From Luteococcus sp043424415 (GTDB lineage Bacteria; Actinomycetota; Actinomycetes; Propionibacteriales; Propionibacteriaceae), in assembly GCF_043424415.1 (NCBI RefSeq), contig NZ_JBHWOO010000077.1, positions 1-48,825 of the forward strand: a stretch of 48,825 nt of DNA, read 5' to 3'. Shown here one piece after another: positions 48,188 through 48,825 of this stretch (its first letter is position 1; the number at the start of each line of letters is the position of its first letter). The translations under genes were made by a program, and so were the position numbers. The notes beneath the pieces were generated by a model that was given only the letters and a program-made list of their open reading frames with translations, did not search any database and was not told where the DNA came from.

Positions 48188-48514
48188 CTACCTCGAGGAC
48201 GATCCTTGGGCAGCCCTTGCGGCCGCGCCACTGCCTCGCACCATGCGCCGGCTGCGAGCCTGGCCCTGGACACACAGGCAACCCTCGGAACCCCAGGCCG
48301 GACATTCACACTCAGCCTGGGCCTGACCCTTGCAGCTCACATGTCCCCACCGTTCATGCGCCGACTGCCGGGTCATCCCGGTGGCCTCTCCGATGGCAGC
48401 CCACGACGCCCCAGCAATCCGGGCAGCAGCCACGGCGGCGTCCAGCCTGTCCTGCGCCTGGAGCACGGAGCGACGGGCTGCGACCACGGCCTTCAGCGTG
48501 GGATCTGGCGACAT
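48188..48514 (-). CDS. Small helix-turn-helix protein with a Cys-containing tail
   Basis: 108 aa. Seen: a helical N-terminus (KAVVAARRSVLQAQDRLDAAVAAAR) followed by GASWAAIGEATGMTRQSAHERWG, a helix-turn-helix like those in short actinobacterial proteins of unknown role. The C-terminal tail has five Cys residues (SCKGQAQAECECPAW and GCLCVQ) and a basic end. The ATG at 48514 follows GAGAGAG. It lies between the cyd operon and the window edge. The tail might be a metal site or a sign that the frame runs past its original end; neither is proven. Confidence 0.7.
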   Translation of the reverse strand: MSPDPTLKAVVAARRSVLQAQDRLDAAVAAARIAGASWAAIGEATGMTRQSAHERWGHVSCKGQAQAECECPAWGSEGCLCVQGQARSRRMVRGSGAAARAAQGSSSR

Positions 48515-48560
48515 GACATGACTCTCTCTGACGGGCGATGCTCACGACCGAGGGGCCACC

Positions 48561-48566
48561 ATGCTA
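48561..48566 (-). promoter_or_regulatory. Possible -10 element of the small HTH gene
   Basis: TAGCAT on the minus strand, about 47 bases before the ATG at 48514; no clear -35. The remaining DNA to 48763 shows short ORFs on both strands but none with convincing protein features. Confidence 0.3.
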
Positions 48567-48763
48567 CCGGTGCCCACACAGGCCTTGCGCGCCCGGGCGA
48601 CATGGACTGCCCCGCGGAACAGCTGCCTGGGTTGGGGTCGCGGGCACGAAGCTGCCGAGCACCTGCTTGGGTCAGCACCGGAGGCGCCACACATCCCGCT
48701 GCCGCCCGACAGTCGGCGCCAGTCAACACTCGCGGCAGGCCCCTGGCAGCACCCGCACACGAC

Positions 48764-48795
48764 GAAGGGCCCCGATCCGAAGATCGGGGCCCTTC
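48764..48795. terminator. Perfect 14-bp hairpin at the window end
   Basis: GAAGGGCCCCGATC (48764-48777), loop CGAA, exact complement 48782-48795. It works in either direction and probably ends the gene that enters from beyond the window. Confidence 0.85.
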
Positions 48796-48825
48796 CGTGA
48801 TGTGCGCGAGAGAGGAGTTGAGCCG

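Noticed and set aside
48561..48800. 79-codon plus-strand ORF at the window end
   Set aside because: It reads through the terminator hairpin, has no ribosome site and no recognisable protein feature.

Overview
The window is about 49 kb of high-GC DNA (roughly 70% GC in most genes). It reads as the chromosome of an actinobacterium, most likely one of the Propionibacteriales. That placement is inferred from codon use, the gene set, a DtxR-type iron box, GTG/ATG starts in overlapping operons, and a repeated TAGGCT -10 element lying 6-7 bases in front of start codons (leaderless transcription). No tRNA, rRNA, CRISPR array, insertion sequence or phage gene was recognised.

Layout. 1-5.1 kb: the tail of an unknown gene, argS (minus), and a four-gene ABC importer of the OpuC/ProU type whose start codons overlap. 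5.1-10 kb: a DinB-like protein, an aldo/keto reductase, UDP-glucose dehydrogenase and a polyprenyl glycosylphosphotransferase with a hairpin-rich leader. 10-11.2 kb: an AbiEi/DUF559-type gene between two imperfect 70-bp direct repeats. 11.2-18.5 kb (minus): a DUF218 membrane protein coupled to an unusual P-loop kinase/GH13 phosphorylase fusion, then pgi, a secreted SH3/peptidase-like protein and a TetR regulator. 18.6-25.3 kb: a small membrane protein, a membrane-anchored DsbA, a TM2/CcdA/KDPG-aldolase-like operon (minus), a Ski2-like helicase and a YbhB/PEBP protein. 25.3-32 kb: an amino-acid permease, a siderophore-interacting protein under an iron box, catalase, an acyl-CoA thioesterase and a GH15 enzyme.

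32.1-35.1 kb is a lower-GC block: a promoter, a short leader peptide ending in cysteine codons, then metN-metI-metQ. It looks acquired and abuts a decayed secreted-protein gene. 35.6-39 kb holds a lactonase divergent from the most striking gene of the window, a BioF-like 8-amino-7-oxononanoate synthase fused in frame to a complete cytochrome P450. A BioQ-like palindrome sits on its -35 region. The simplest reading is one polypeptide that both makes the pimeloyl precursor (a BioI-type job) and condenses it with alanine (the BioF job) in biotin synthesis.

39-42.3 kb: a cold-shock gene, an SRPBCC protein, an AlbA_2/ATPase-type regulator with a cluster of CAACTCTCA half-sites, and the frameshifted remains of an ABC-2 permease. 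42.3-48.1 kb (minus): a complete cydABDC operon for cytochrome bd oxidase and its assembly transporter, with a 19-bp direct repeat upstream. The window ends with a small HTH protein and a perfect hairpin terminator. Together the genes suggest a facultative or microaerobic actinobacterium with peroxide defence, thiol-redox and iron control, surface polysaccharide synthesis and alpha-glucan/sugar-phosphate metabolism.
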